From positions 1 through 64,000 of the forward strand of contig JAWLGP010000001.1 of NCBI GenBank assembly GCA_041685045.1: 64,000 nucleotides of DNA, read 5' to 3'. The notes under the pieces are model-generated. The model did no database searches. It saw only the letters and a program-made list of their open reading frames with translations, and was not told the origin of the DNA. This stretch comes from Thiohalomonas sp041685045. Its GTDB lineage: Bacteria; Pseudomonadota; Gammaproteobacteria; Thiohalomonadales; Thiohalomonadaceae. Below are positions 16,000 through 25,214 of this stretch, piece by piece; within the stretch, counting starts at the first letter, position 1, and each line of letters opens with the position of its first letter. Position numbers and translations under genes: made by a program.

Positions 16000-18900
16000 T
16001 CCTCTCCCGCGCCAGCATCCGCCGCCCGGTTTTCGCCACCGTGATCAGCCTGCTGTTGATCGTCATCGGCATCGCCGCCCTGTTGCAGCTGCCGGTGCGC
16101 GAGTACCCCGATATCGACCCGCCGGTGGTCTCGGTGAGCACGGTCTACCCCGGCGCCTCCGCCGAGGTGATCGACCGGGAGGTGACCGAGGTGATCGAAG
16201 AGCAGGTCAGCGGCATTCAGGGGATCAAGCGGATCACCTCCACCAGCCAGGACGAAGTCTCCAGCATCTCCATCGAATTCGAGTTGGGTGAAGACCTGGA
16301 CGCGGCCGCTGCCGAAGTACGGGATCGGCTCGGCCGCGCCCGCCGGGAACTGCCGCAGGAGGTGGAGGAGCCGGTGGTCTCCAAGGTGTCGAGCGACGCC
16401 CAGCCGGTGCTGTGGATCACGCTCACCTCGGAGAGCCGCTCCCCCATCGAGCTGACCCGTTATGCCGAACAGCGACTGGCCGATCCGCTCTCGGTGGTGC
16501 CGGGCGTGGCCCGCGTGCTGGTGGGCGGCGCACGCCGGCAGGCGATGCGGATCTGGCTCGACGTACAGACCATGGCGGCGATGGACGTCACCGTGGGCGA
16601 TGTGGTCACCGCTCTACGCGAGGAGAACCTTGAGCTGCCGGCGGGCCGGGTGGAATCGGAGCAGCGGGAGTTTTCGGTGCGTGCCATCACCCGCCTGCAG
16701 ACACCGGAGGAGTTCCGTGACCTGGTGATCCGGGACAGCGGGCGCTACCAGGTCACCCTGGGTGATGTGGCGCGTGTGGAAATCGGCCCCGAGTCGGAGC
16801 GCTCCGCGGTCACCGTCAACCAACAAGTGGCGGTGGGGCTGGGGGTGGTGCGCCAGTCCAAATCCAACACCCTGGCGGTGGCCGACGCGGTGCGCGAACG
16901 GGTCGAGGAGCTGCGGGCCGACCTGCCGCCGGACGTGGAGCTGGAGGTGGCCTACAACGAGGCGGTGTTCATCCGCGGTTCGGTATTCGAGGTGCTGAAG
17001 ACCATGGCGATCACCGCCGCCCTGGTGGTCACGGTGATCTTCCTGGCCCTGCGCTCACTGCACTCCACGCTGGTGCCGGCCGCCACCATCCCGGTCTCGC
17101 TCATCGCCAGTTTCCTGGTGCTCTGGCTGCTCGGCTTTTCGGTCAACACCCTCACCCTGCTCGCGCTGGTGCTGGCCATCGGCCTGGTGGTCGACGACGC
17201 CATCGTGGTATTGGAGAACGCCTACCGCCGTGGCGAGGGCGGCGAACCACCGCTGGTGGCCGCCGCACGGGGCACCGATCAGGTGGCCTTCGCGGTGATC
17301 GCCACCACCCTGGTGCTGATCGCGGTGTTCGTGCCGCTCGCCTTCATTCCCGGCGACACCGGGCGGCTGTTCACAGAGTTCGGCCTCGCCCTGGCGGCGG
17401 CGGTCAGCTTCTCCAGCCTGGTGGCACTGACTCTGGGGGCGATGCTCTCCTCCAAGCTGGTACGCGGCGGCGCCGAAAGGAGCGACAACCCGATCTTTCG
17501 CCTCTCCGAGCGGGCCTTGAACAGCATCGCCGCCGGCTATCAACGGGCGCTGGCACCGGCGATCCAGCGGCCGCTGCTGGTGCTGGCGGTAGCCGTTGGC
17601 GTCAGCGTGGTCGCCTGGTTCGCCCTGCAGGCGCTGCCGCGGGAGCTCGCCCCCACCGAGGACAGGGGCGCCGTCATCATCCCGGTGCAGGCACCGGAGG
17701 GGGCCAGCTTCGATTACACCCTGGCGGTCGTGGAGCGCATCGAGCGGCTGCTGGCCCGCTACCAGCAAGGCGGGCCGGTGGAAGATGTGTTGAGCATTGT
17801 GGCGCCGGGCCAGGAGGGCCCGGGGGCGGTGAACGAAGCGTTCATTATCGTCCGTCTCGCCCCCTGGGACGTGCGCGAGTTGCCGCAGCAGGCGCTGACC
17901 GGTCAGCTAATGCCGCAGCTGTTGAGCCTGCCGGGCGCCCGCGCCTTCGCGGTCAACCCGCCTTCCCTGGGTCAGGGCGGTTTCGACGCACCGGTGCAGG
18001 TGGCCATCGGCGGCCCCGACTACGAGACCGCCGCCCAGTGGGGAGTCCAGCTGCTGGCCGCAGCGGGCCAGAACCCGTTCCTGGTCAACACCCGACTCGA
18101 CTACAACCAGAACCGACCGCAGCTGCAGCTGCGCATCGACCGGCGCAAGGCCGCCGACCTGGGCATCGATGCGCGGACCATCGGCGAGGCGCTACAGGTG
18201 CTGTTCGGCGGCCAGGACGTCACCGACTTCATCGAACAGGCGGAGATCTACGAGGTGGTGGTGGAGGCCGAACCGAGCGACACCCAAACCCCGGACGACA
18301 TCCGCAACGTTTTCCTGCGCACCGACGACGAACGACTGGTGCCGCTACGCAGCGTGGTCTCGCTCAGGGAAGTGGGCGCCCCGACCGAACTGACCCGGGT
18401 CGACCGTTCGCCCTCAGTCACTTTGAGCGCCTCACTGGCACCGGGGATCGCCTATGGCGACGCCATCGAACGGCTGGAGTCACTCATCGCCACCGAACTG
18501 CCGGGGGAGGCGCGCATCACCTGGCTCGGCCAGGCGGAGAATTACCAGGAGGCGAGCGGCAGCATCTACTGGGTCATGGGGCTGGCGCTGCTTATCGTCT
18601 ATCTGGTTCTGGCGGCACAGTTCGAGAGTTTTCTGAATCCGCTGGTGATCCTGCTGGCGGTGCCGATGGCCTTCACCGGCGGCCTGCTGGCGCTGTGGCT
18701 CGCCAGCGACAGCTTCAACATCTTCGCCCAGGTGGGGCTGGTGCTACTGATCGGCCTGGTGGCCAAGAACGGCATCCTGCTGGTGGACTTCGCCAATCAG
18801 ATCCGCGACACCGGTCGCGATGTGCGCGAGGCGGCGCTGGAGGCCGGCGCGGTGCGCCTGCGCCCGATCCTGATGACCTCGGTCGCGACCATCTTCGGTG

Positions 18901-19109
18901 CCCTGCCGCTGGCGCTCGCCACCGGCCCCGGTGCCGAGGGGCGCACCACCATCGGCATCGTGGTGATCGGCGGCATGCTGCTGTCGACATTGCTCACGCT
19001 GTTCGTGGTGCCGACCCTGTACGCGGCGGTGGCCCCCTACACCCGCCCGACCGGCACCATCAGTCGGCAGCTGGCAAAGCAGGAGGCGGAGGTGGAGCGG
19101 CGGGATTGA
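15996..19109 (+). CDS. RND efflux transporter, HAE1/AcrB-like
   Basis: An inner-membrane proton-driven exporter of 1037 residues, about the length of MexB/MexF-type pumps. It starts with GTG overlapping the adaptor stop by 4 bp. The family start SRASIRRPVFATVIS and the motif REYPDIDPPVVSVSTVYPGASAEVI are present. The proton-relay residues are kept: the DD pair in GLVVDDAIVVLENAYR (TM4) and the lysine of GLVAKNGILLVDFAN (TM10). Two large periplasmic loops carry the porter and docking domains. The last 443 bp, plus about 130 bp beyond the stop, are repeated 5.4 kb downstream. The substrate cannot be told from sequence. Confidence 0.92.
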   Translation: MILSRASIRRPVFATVISLLLIVIGIAALLQLPVREYPDIDPPVVSVSTVYPGASAEVIDREVTEVIEEQVSGIQGIKRITSTSQDEVSSISIEFELGEDLDAAAAEVRDRLGRARRELPQEVEEPVVSKVSSDAQPVLWITLTSESRSPIELTRYAEQRLADPLSVVPGVARVLVGGARRQAMRIWLDVQTMAAMDVTVGDVVTALREENLELPAGRVESEQREFSVRAITRLQTPEEFRDLVIRDSGRYQVTLGDVARVEIGPESERSAVTVNQQVAVGLGVVRQSKSNTLAVADAVRERVEELRADLPPDVELEVAYNEAVFIRGSVFEVLKTMAITAALVVTVIFLALRSLHSTLVPAATIPVSLIASFLVLWLLGFSVNTLTLLALVLAIGLVVDDAIVVLENAYRRGEGGEPPLVAAARGTDQVAFAVIATTLVLIAVFVPLAFIPGDTGRLFTEFGLALAAAVSFSSLVALTLGAMLSSKLVRGGAERSDNPIFRLSERALNSIAAGYQRALAPAIQRPLLVLAVAVGVSVVAWFALQALPRELAPTEDRGAVIIPVQAPEGASFDYTLAVVERIERLLARYQQGGPVEDVLSIVAPGQEGPGAVNEAFIIVRLAPWDVRELPQQALTGQLMPQLLSLPGARAFAVNPPSLGQGGFDAPVQVAIGGPDYETAAQWGVQLLAAAGQNPFLVNTRLDYNQNRPQLQLRIDRRKAADLGIDARTIGEALQVLFGGQDVTDFIEQAEIYEVVVEAEPSDTQTPDDIRNVFLRTDDERLVPLRSVVSLREVGAPTELTRVDRSPSVTLSASLAPGIAYGDAIERLESLIATELPGEARITWLGQAENYQEASGSIYWVMGLALLIVYLVLAAQFESFLNPLVILLAVPMAFTGGLLALWLASDSFNIFAQVGLVLLIGLVAKNGILLVDFANQIRDTGRDVREAALEAGAVRLRPILMTSVATIFGALPLALATGPGAEGRTTIGIVVIGGMLLSTLLTLFVVPTLYAAVAPYTRPTGTISRQLAKQEAEVERRD

Positions 19110-19416
19110 GAGTATCGATTTGAACCAGGGTTACGGGAAGCACAGGGACAGGGGGCACCCGGAAACCACGCGGTTTTCGACTTCGATGAGGAACCGGTCA
19201 ATACCCGTCATTCCAATGAAGGCTCCACGCGCTCCACGCCGTCATTCCCGCGATAGCGGAAAGCCAGAAAGCAGCGGCAGCAACCGGCCATGAACAGTCA
19301 TTCGAGGGGACGTAAACAGACGGCCGCTCGATGCGCCTAAGCGGTCTTTGCAAAGACCACAATGGTGTTCACCGATGATTTCGTTGAGAAACCGGTCAAC
19401 GGGACGGAAATCGTTT
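19110..19416. other. Intergenic stretch with dispersed repeats, no gene
   Basis: The first 130 bp are shared with the region behind the duplicated RND tail (24510-24660), including GATTTGAACCAGGGTTACGG and CTTCGATGAGGAACCGGTCA. A degenerate ATTCCCGC palindrome follows at 19240, then the block GGCCATGAACAGTCATTCG-AGGGGACGTAAA, which recurs at 41119-41150. No ORF here is credible. Confidence 0.6.
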
Positions 19417-19989
19417 AGAGGTTTTTCGCTTCCATGTGCTTCGGCCAAGTGAAACGGAAGGTGGTGCCTTGGCGGAAGCCGATTCAAGGTCAATGGTTCC
19501 GCCGACGCCCTCGATCAACTTCTTGACCACGGCCAGGCCAATCCCGGTCCCTGTGCGCCCCAGAGCGGTCGGGCCCCGTTGGAACATCTGGAAAACCCGT
19601 GTTTGGTCTTCGGGCGGGATACCGGGCCCGTCGTCGGCCACCGAAAACTCGTAGAAATCTCCTACCGCACGAGCCGACACCCGGATATGGCCGTCAGGGC
19701 GGTCGTGGTATTTGAGGGCATTACCGAGCAAGTTGGCGAAAACCTGTTGCAGCTTGGTACGGTCGGTCACTAAGCGGGGCATCGGCTCGGCGATTTGGAT
19801 GTGGAATTCTTCAGGCACCTCTTGCGTGCTCAACATTTCCCGAATCAGCGCCGCGCTATCGACCTGTTCAACCTGGCGGGTTTCGCCGCCCGCTCGGGAA
19901 TAGGCAAGCAGCCCTTGAATAAAGCGGTCCATGGGCTGTAAGCGCTCGACGAACCCCGTACTTCCCGCAGTTGCCCTGACCCGCAACAC
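19417..19989 (-). pseudogene. 3' remnant of a sensor histidine kinase
   Basis: The minus-strand frame encodes only the C-terminal part of a kinase: an end-of-dimerisation-helix segment (FIQGLLAYSRAGGETRQVEQVD), then the N box (QVFANLLGNALKYH), G1 box (DDGPGIPPEDQ), F box (VFQMFQRG) and G2 box (GTGIGLAVVKKLIEG). Near 19480 the frame breaks; the expected end TTFRFTWPKHMEA continues in another frame to the stop at 19417. The histidine of the H box and everything upstream are missing; the sequence changes near 19935, just before an IS66-type remnant. It is related to, but diverged from, the kinase at 35.7 kb. Confidence 0.75.
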
Positions 19990-20024
19990 TGTGCGCCATG
20001 TATTTGAACAAAGCGGAGCACGGC

Positions 20025-20225
20025 ATGAGCGTTCCGGAAGTTCCCCTCACAGAGAAGCAGCGATTCTGGCTTGACCACGTCCGGGCCTGCGAGCGCTCCG
20101 GCCAGTCGATGCGCCGGTACGCCGAAGAGCAAGGGCTGGAGGTGGCGGCCTTCTACAACTGGAAGGCCGCGCTGCGGCGCAAGGGTGTCCCCGGAATGGG
20201 CCCTTCATCGAGAGCAATGCGCTGA
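20025..20225 (+). pseudogene. IS66-type TnpA accessory gene remnant
   Basis: The first 55 or so residues (LTEKQRFWLDHVRACERSGQSMRRYAEEQGLEVAAFYNWKAALRR) match the helix-turn-helix accessory protein TnpA of IS66-family elements, normally about 100-120 residues. After KGVPG the similarity ends and the frame closes early. No TnpB or TnpC reading frame follows. The fragment lies at the break point of the kinase remnant, which suggests an old insertion followed by deletion. Confidence 0.6.
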
Positions 20226-20641
20226 GGGCGGCGAATATCGACGTCTGAGCCCCATGGCGTCAGTGTTTCTGAGCTGCCTATGCGGCAATGAACGCGCTGG
20301 GCGGCGGATCGACGGTGATGGCTGCAAGAGAAAATTCAGGTGCCCCGGAAGAGCCGAATCCGGTCTTTGCCAAAAAGCTTCGGGGGACCCATATTAATCT
20401 TCATGCAGAAAGCCGTTCTCATCCAGGTTCCCATCCATATCGTCAACATTGCGTCGACTTCGTCGCCAATGCGGTCCACGCGCCATTCATCAGCTTACCG
20501 TGGATATCGCCGACAATTCGAGGTGACCCGGCGTGCTTGACGTAGAGTGCTGGAGCGTCGCTTGAAAATGAGGCTTTGCAGTTCCTACCCGCTCGCGCCA
20601 GGGGCTGGTGCTCTGGCACGAGGCCTGCGCCCTGGAACGTC
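20226..20641. other. Gap without recognisable gene
   Basis: About 415 bp between the TnpA remnant and the next gene. All frames are short and I recognise no domain or repeat here. It may hold the promoter of the two-gene unit that follows. Confidence 0.4.
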
Positions 20642-21547
20642 GTGAGACTGACCCCCCCGACCGACAAGCCCGGTCCGCCGGCCTGGCAGCTTACCTTCAT
20701 CGGACTCGTGCTGCTCGGCGCGGCCGTGGCGCTGATGCAGTGGGCGCAGACGCTCAGCATCACGCGTACGGTGATCGGCAGTCCCGGCATGTTTCCGTAC
20801 CAGGGCCCGATCACCTCGGTGCGCGAGATCGCTGGCGAAACCGCAAAGGCGAACCTGCTCGCGAAGGATGTGGTCCTCGCGGATGTCGAGATCGATCAGG
20901 TGATCGGAGAGCGGGTCTTCCTGATCTCGGAGCATGGTGAGACCGTGCCCGTGGTCCTGTTCGGCGAGTTGACCGGCCGGCAGCACGATCGTGCGGTCAC
21001 GCTCGAGGCGGGCCAGCGGATCCGGATCTACGGCGTGATCCGGATGCTGCGCAGCATTGAGGAGATCGTGGACGAGCAGGCCCTCGCCGCAGACGACACG
21101 CAGAAGCTGCGGGGCCATGAGATCTACATCAGCGCGTTTCGCGTGGCGCCGCTGCCGATCCGCGAGCGCGTGCGGATTCCCCGCGTGATCACCGCGGTGT
21201 CGCAGTTCGTGCAGGCCTCCGATCCAGAGGCGCTGCAGGCGCGCGAGGTGGTGCTCGACAAGGTCAAGGTGCTGGACGTGCTCGGCAACCATACGTTCCT
21301 CGTCGGGGACGAAGATGCGAGCGTGCCGGTCGCGCTGCTCGGCGAGATGACCCGGCGCCAGGCCGACGACGTGATCCAGATCCGCATCGGCCAGATGGTG
21401 CGGATCTATGGCGTGATCCGATTGCTACGCAGCCAGCAAGAGATCGAGGACATTTTGATGGTTTCGCCCGAGGTGGCCGCGCAGCTGCGTGGCAACGCTC
21501 TCTATGTCAGCGCGCTCCGGGTGGTCCTGCTGGAGCCGTCGTCGTGA
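20642..21547 (+). CDS. Membrane-anchored protein with two OB-like repeats, partner of DUF389
   Basis: A protein of 301 residues from the GTG at 20642; the frame is open further up to 20576. It has one N-terminal transmembrane segment (WQLTFIGLVLLGAAVALMQWA). Two repeats follow, each with the pattern DxVLADVExDxVIGERVFLIxEHG...VPVVLFGELTxRQ...GQRIRIYGVIRMLRS and KVKVLDVLGNHTFLVGDED...VPVALLGEMTRRQ...GQMVRIYGVIRLLRS. This beta-rich repeat resembles small OB-type periplasmic domains. It overlaps the DUF389 gene by 4 bp, so the two probably act together at the membrane. Function unknown. Confidence 0.75.
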   Translation: MRLTPPTDKPGPPAWQLTFIGLVLLGAAVALMQWAQTLSITRTVIGSPGMFPYQGPITSVREIAGETAKANLLAKDVVLADVEIDQVIGERVFLISEHGETVPVVLFGELTGRQHDRAVTLEAGQRIRIYGVIRMLRSIEEIVDEQALAADDTQKLRGHEIYISAFRVAPLPIRERVRIPRVITAVSQFVQASDPEALQAREVVLDKVKVLDVLGNHTFLVGDEDASVPVALLGEMTRRQADDVIQIRIGQMVRIYGVIRLLRSQQEIEDILMVSPEVAAQLRGNALYVSALRVVLLEPSS

Positions 21548-22212
21548 GGACTGCGGTCGTGCATGACCAGCTCGTCCGTAGCGTGATCTCCGACGTGAAG
21601 ACCGACTACGCCTACTACACGTTCATGACGCTTTCCGGTATGCTCGCCGCGGTCGCATTCCTCACCGATTCAATTCCGCTGCTCCTCGGCGCGATGATCG
21701 TGGCGCCCGCGTATCCGCCCCTTGCCGCCGTGTCGTTCAGCATCGCGGGTGGCTACCCCCGTATGGCGGGACGCGCACTCCTCGTGCTGTTCGGGGGGCT
21801 GGCGCTGGCGATCGTCGCCGCGGTCGTGACCACGTGGTTGTTCAACGTCACCGACATCATCTCGAGCGCCTCGAACCTCGTCTCGAAACCGCTGCTCGAG
21901 GAGCGCGTCCGTACCGGCTGGTACAGCATCGTCGCCGCGGTCGTAGCCGGTGCCGCGGGCACCGTCGCCGTGGTCAAGCGCCAGCAGGACACGCTGATCG
22001 GGGTCGTCGCCGCGGTCGCGCTCATTCCCGCGGGCGCCGCCGGCGCGCTCGCCGCTTATTCCGGCGACCTCGGCCGCGCGCTCGGTGGCTTCGTGCTCCT
22101 CGCGGTCAACATCCTCGTGATCATCGCGGTCGGTCTCCTCGTCCTCGTTGCGATCCGACCGGGGCGCGCTGACGCCGCCGAACATGACGCGAAAGGCGAC
22201 GGCGAGGTTTAG
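21544..22212 (+). CDS. DUF389 integral membrane protein
   Basis: A protein of 222 residues starting with GTG inside the previous stop. It has six or so hydrophobic helices and the characteristic DUF389 motif AFLTDSIPLLLGAMIVAPAYPPLAAVSF in the second helix, then a short loop before SKPLLEERVRTGWYSIVAAVVAGAAGTV. The family has no firmly established biochemical role; some members are linked to transport. The second half AALIPAGAAGALAAYSGDLGRALGGFVLLAVNILVI is typical. It is translationally coupled to the OB-like protein. Confidence 0.85.
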   Translation: MRTAVVHDQLVRSVISDVKTDYAYYTFMTLSGMLAAVAFLTDSIPLLLGAMIVAPAYPPLAAVSFSIAGGYPRMAGRALLVLFGGLALAIVAAVVTTWLFNVTDIISSASNLVSKPLLEERVRTGWYSIVAAVVAGAAGTVAVVKRQQDTLIGVVAAVALIPAGAAGALAAYSGDLGRALGGFVLLAVNILVIIAVGLLVLVAIRPGRADAAEHDAKGDGEV

Positions 22213-22570
22213 AACCACGTCCACCGAGGCCGACACGGGCGCGTAGCACTAGGCCTGCAAACGTCCATGAACCGGCGGGAGTCGCATCACGGTTCGAGTG
22301 GTGCCGCTCCGAGCATGAGGGCATTCGCGCGCCGCCGTCCGGTGCACGTGTGCACCGACCAACCCAAAGAGGTCAGGTCTTTCTGGTTTCATTCGCAAGA
22401 AGAAAGACCCTCTCTTACGGGTGAGCCTCGGCGGCTTGCCTGCGACTGAACCACCCCACCGCAGTCGAGTCGCCGGAAGGCTCACGGTAGTGTCGTGTGG
22501 AATTGTTCGCAGCCCCGGCTGGCTGTGCCACACTGAATTTGAAAGACCTTCAGCCAGGAAAGTCGCCGCG
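22213..22570. other. Gap with weak hairpins, no gene
   Basis: Holds a possible hairpin between GTGAGCC (22423) and GGCTCAC (22483), and the segment AGGTCAGGTCTTTCTGG, which has a weak counterpart near 24003 (GAGACCTGACC). No ORF here is convincing. The promoter of the following exported protein should lie in the last 100 bp. Confidence 0.4.
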
Positions 22571-23479
22571 ATGCTTGCCCAACGAGTCCTCGCCTTAGTC
22601 GCCGTCCTGACCCTCGTCCCTGCCATTGCCGCTCGGGCGCAGAGCACTGAGCATGATCCCCAGGCGCTGATCGAAGACCTGAAGGCCTTGATCGAGCGCG
22701 GCGAGGAACGGCGCAGCGCCGATCGCTCGTTCCTGCGCGATTTGCGGGAACTGGTGGCACGCTTCGATCGCCCATGGCAGGCGCAGCTGTTCGCCGATGA
22801 CTTCGACGACGGCAACTACACCCGCTCGCCTTCCTGGACGGTGACGGAGGGGGAGTTCTGGGTCGAGGCGGGCACCCTGAAGAGCCGAGTGGAAGCGGCA
22901 CCGGCCCCGAGCGAGCCACAACGCAATGGCGGTGAAGGCGATACGGCCACGCGCATCTTCGGCGATATCCTCGAGGAGGCGCTGAACGGGGGCCGCGAAG
23001 AGGCGCAGCAGCAGCCCGGCGCCACCGCAGGCCCCTCACGGGCGGTAATCACCGCGCCCGTGGCGATCACCAATGCCTTCGCATTGAGCACGCAGCTGAG
23101 CGCCCAGGTGCGGGGCGGCACGGCCCAACGCCTGCAGCTGGGGTCCTACCAGGGAACGGACGCGGAGCTGGGCTACCGCCTCGCCTATCGGGCCGCAGAA
23201 GGCGGCGGCGATGCCTCATTGGAGATGCTGCGGATCTATTCGGCGGGTACCTCCGTGATCGACTCTGCCGACTCAGTGCCTAATTTGGCCGACGGGCGCA
23301 CCCATACCCTGGAGTGGAGCCGGGACCGCAACGGCGAAATGGTCGTGCGCCTGGACGGTCAGGAAGTGATGCGCACCGTGGACCGCGGCTTTCGCGATCC
23401 GTTCGACGGCTTGGTGCTGGTCAACGAGAGCGGTGAGTTCGGGGTGCATTCGGTGTCAGTGCGGGGAGTGAAGCAATAG
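22571..23479 (+). CDS. Exported protein with a LamG-like domain
   Basis: A protein of 302 residues from the ATG at 22571. A signal peptide is clear (MLAQRVLALVAVLTLVPAIAARAQ). A short charged helical stretch follows (EDLKALIERGEERRSADRSFLRDLRELVARF), then a concanavalin-like sandwich domain: QLFADDFDDGNYTRSPSWTVTEGEFWVEAGTL and, near the end, HTLEWSRDRNGEMVVRLDGQEVMRTVDRGFRDPFDGLVLVNESGEFGVHSV. This is the pattern of LamG or 3-keto-glycoside hydrolase-like (DUF1080-type) folds that bind sugars. No catalytic residues can be pointed out. It is monocistronic. Confidence 0.7.
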   Translation: MLAQRVLALVAVLTLVPAIAARAQSTEHDPQALIEDLKALIERGEERRSADRSFLRDLRELVARFDRPWQAQLFADDFDDGNYTRSPSWTVTEGEFWVEAGTLKSRVEAAPAPSEPQRNGGEGDTATRIFGDILEEALNGGREEAQQQPGATAGPSRAVITAPVAITNAFALSTQLSAQVRGGTAQRLQLGSYQGTDAELGYRLAYRAAEGGGDASLEMLRIYSAGTSVIDSADSVPNLADGRTHTLEWSRDRNGEMVVRLDGQEVMRTVDRGFRDPFDGLVLVNESGEFGVHSVSVRGVKQ

Positions 23480-23587
23480 TCTCATGGCGGCAGAGTCGCT
23501 CCTACAGTGAGCGGCGAATAGGAATTCCGAACAGTTACCTAGCCTTATGCCGGCTGAATACACCGCCGTGCGCCACAGGAGAGGACA

Positions 23588-23905
23588 GTGCTCTTTGCGA
23601 TTGCACTGAAAGCGCCGGCAGTACGGGTGGGCATTGTGGTGTGGCCGTGCTTAATGGCGCGCTGCGGGAGGCTGTTCTCGTGCCGAAGCTCGGCACCGTA
23701 GCTGGGTTTCTATTGAGCGGTGTTTTCCTGTCGGCGCTCATCCTGGTCGTTGCCTACCCTTCGTTGCCCTGGCTTGGTGCCCGCCGTCCTGTCGAACTCT
23801 TTGGAGTTGGCTTAGGCTGGCTCGTCCTTCACTCGTCTTCGAGTTCTCGTTTGGTCTCTGGCAGGGTAAGTCCTGGCCGGTCATGTTTGAGGCGTACTGT
23901 CTCCT
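23588..23905 (+). pseudogene. Decayed small membrane-protein gene
   Basis: Three frames must be joined to read a coherent protein: LFAIALKAPAVRVGIV, then LNGALREAVLVPKLGTVAGFLLSGVFLSALILVVAYPSLPWLGAR and RPVELFGVGLGWLVL, then LVFEFSFGLWQGKSWPVMFEAY. The order of segments resembles a family of short four-helix membrane proteins of unknown function. The reading ends abruptly near 23900, where the expected last helix is missing. Two frameshifts and a truncated end indicate a pseudogene. Confidence 0.5.
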
Positions 23906-24065
23906 TCCCCAGACTTCGGACCACGACCGCTCCCGACCCAAACCGGTCACTCGAACGCCTAGGAAAAGGGAAGTCTGGTTCTCTGTTCTTGAATGCTACA
24001 AGGCGAGACCTGACCCTCTTCACCCGCGTGTGAGGAAAAAACTTTACTACGACCCCATTTATCGG

Positions 24066-24650
24066 ATGGCCTTCACCGGCGGCCTGCTGGCGCTGTGGCT
24101 CGCCAGCGACAGCTTCAACATCTTCGCCCAGGTGGGGCTGGTGCTACTGATCGGCCTGGTGGCCAAGAACGGCATCCTGCTGGTGGACTTCGCCAATCAG
24201 ATCCGCGACACCGGTCGCGATGTGCGCGCGGCGGCGCTGGAGGCCGGCGCGGTGCGCCTGCGCCCGATCCTGATGACCTCCATCGCGACCATCTTCGGCG
24301 CCCTGCCCCTGGCCCTCGCCACCGGCCCCGGCGCGGAGGGGCGCACCACCATTGGCACCGTGGTGATCGGCGGCATGCTGCTATCGACGTTGCTCACCCT
24401 GTTCGTGGTGCCGACCCTGTACGCGGCGGTGGCCCCCTACACCCGCCCGACCGGCACCCTCAGCCGACAGCTGGCAAAGCAGGAAGCGGAGGTGGAGCGG
24501 CGGGATTGAGAATATCGATTTGAACCAGGGTTACGGGAAGCACAGGGACAGGGGCACCCGGAAACCACGCAGTTTTAGACTTCGATGAGGAACCGGTCAA
24601 TACCCGTCATTCTTCATTCCAATGAAGGCTCCACGCCGTCATTCCCGCGA
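24066..24650 (+). pseudogene. Duplicated 3' end of the RND transporter gene
   Basis: From 24066 to the stop at 24509 this is nearly identical to 18666-19109, the last 147 codons of the RND gene including AKNGILLVDFANQIRDTG. The differences are few and mostly synonymous (REAAL to RAAAL, SVATIF to SIATIF). Similarity continues for about 130 bp behind the stop. On the left it starts abruptly after unrelated sequence (CCCCATTTATCG), so there is no 5' part. The block between the two copies carries the kinase, IS66 and DUF389 genes. Confidence 0.9.
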
Positions 24651-24780
24651 TAGCGGGAATCCAGGCATCGACGGCAGCATCGGCCAGAACCCGTCATTCC
24701 CGCGAAGGCGGGAATCCAGGCATCGACGGCAACATCCAGCCACTACCACCCGTCATTCCCGCGAAGGCGGGAATCCAGAT
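24636..24780. repeat. Three ATTCCCGC...GCGGGAAT palindromes
   Basis: Three units CGTCATTCCCGCGAWRGCGGGAATCCAG, separated by 25-30 bp of variable sequence (CATCGACGGCA...), lie just behind the duplicated RND tail. They are the inverse of the units in the array at 25.2 kb. Same dispersed family as at 4.3 kb. Confidence 0.8.
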
Positions 24781-24807
24781 CAACCACCGCAGAAAGGCTA
24801 TCGTGCC

Positions 24808-25095
24808 CTAAACGGCAATCTCGGGATAAAGGTCCCTCCATTCGGGATTGCCTTTCTCGATCAATGCCAGCTTCCAGGCACGATTCCATTTCTTGAGCCG
24901 CTTCTCGCGCATAATTGCGCCGACCATGTCATCGTGTAGCTCGAAATACACCAGGCGATGAACCCGGTATTTCTTTGTGAAGCCTTCGGACGCGTTGTTC
25001 TTGTGCTCCCAAACGCGTTTAACGAGGTCGCTGGTGACACCGACGTAAAGTGTTCCGTTGCGCCGGCCGGCAAGAATGTAGACAGCAGGTTGCAT
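24808..25095 (-). CDS. GIY-YIG domain protein (UPF0213-like endonuclease superfamily)
   Basis: A protein of 95 residues from the ATG at 25095, which has GGAAAGGGAAG upstream; the ATG ten codons earlier is less likely. It shows the GIY-YIG core as AVYILAGRRNGTLYVGVTSDLVKRVWEHK, with the arginine of the second helix and the motif VYFELHDDMVGAIMREKRLKKWNRAWKLALIE near the C-terminus, the pattern of the single-domain YhbQ-like branch. These small proteins have only limited evidence of nuclease activity. The gene lies between two repeat arrays, a frequent location for this family. Confidence 0.85.
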   Translation of the reverse strand: MQPAVYILAGRRNGTLYVGVTSDLVKRVWEHKNNASEGFTKKYRVHRLVYFELHDDMVGAIMREKRLKKWNRAWKLALIEKGNPEWRDLYPEIAV

Positions 25096-25214
25096 GGGCT
25101 TCCCTTTCCGTGTGAATTCCGGCACGCGAAAATAGAGAGAACGCCTACACTAAGCCGTTCCGGACCCGGCGATCAAGGGGCGTTAGTTTCGGTTCGGTGG
25201 CCGCTCGGGGAACC

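Noticed and set aside
18666..24650. Diversity-generating retroelement as explanation of the repeated gene ends
   Set aside because: There is no reverse transcriptase, and the copies do not show adenine-specific changes between template and target.
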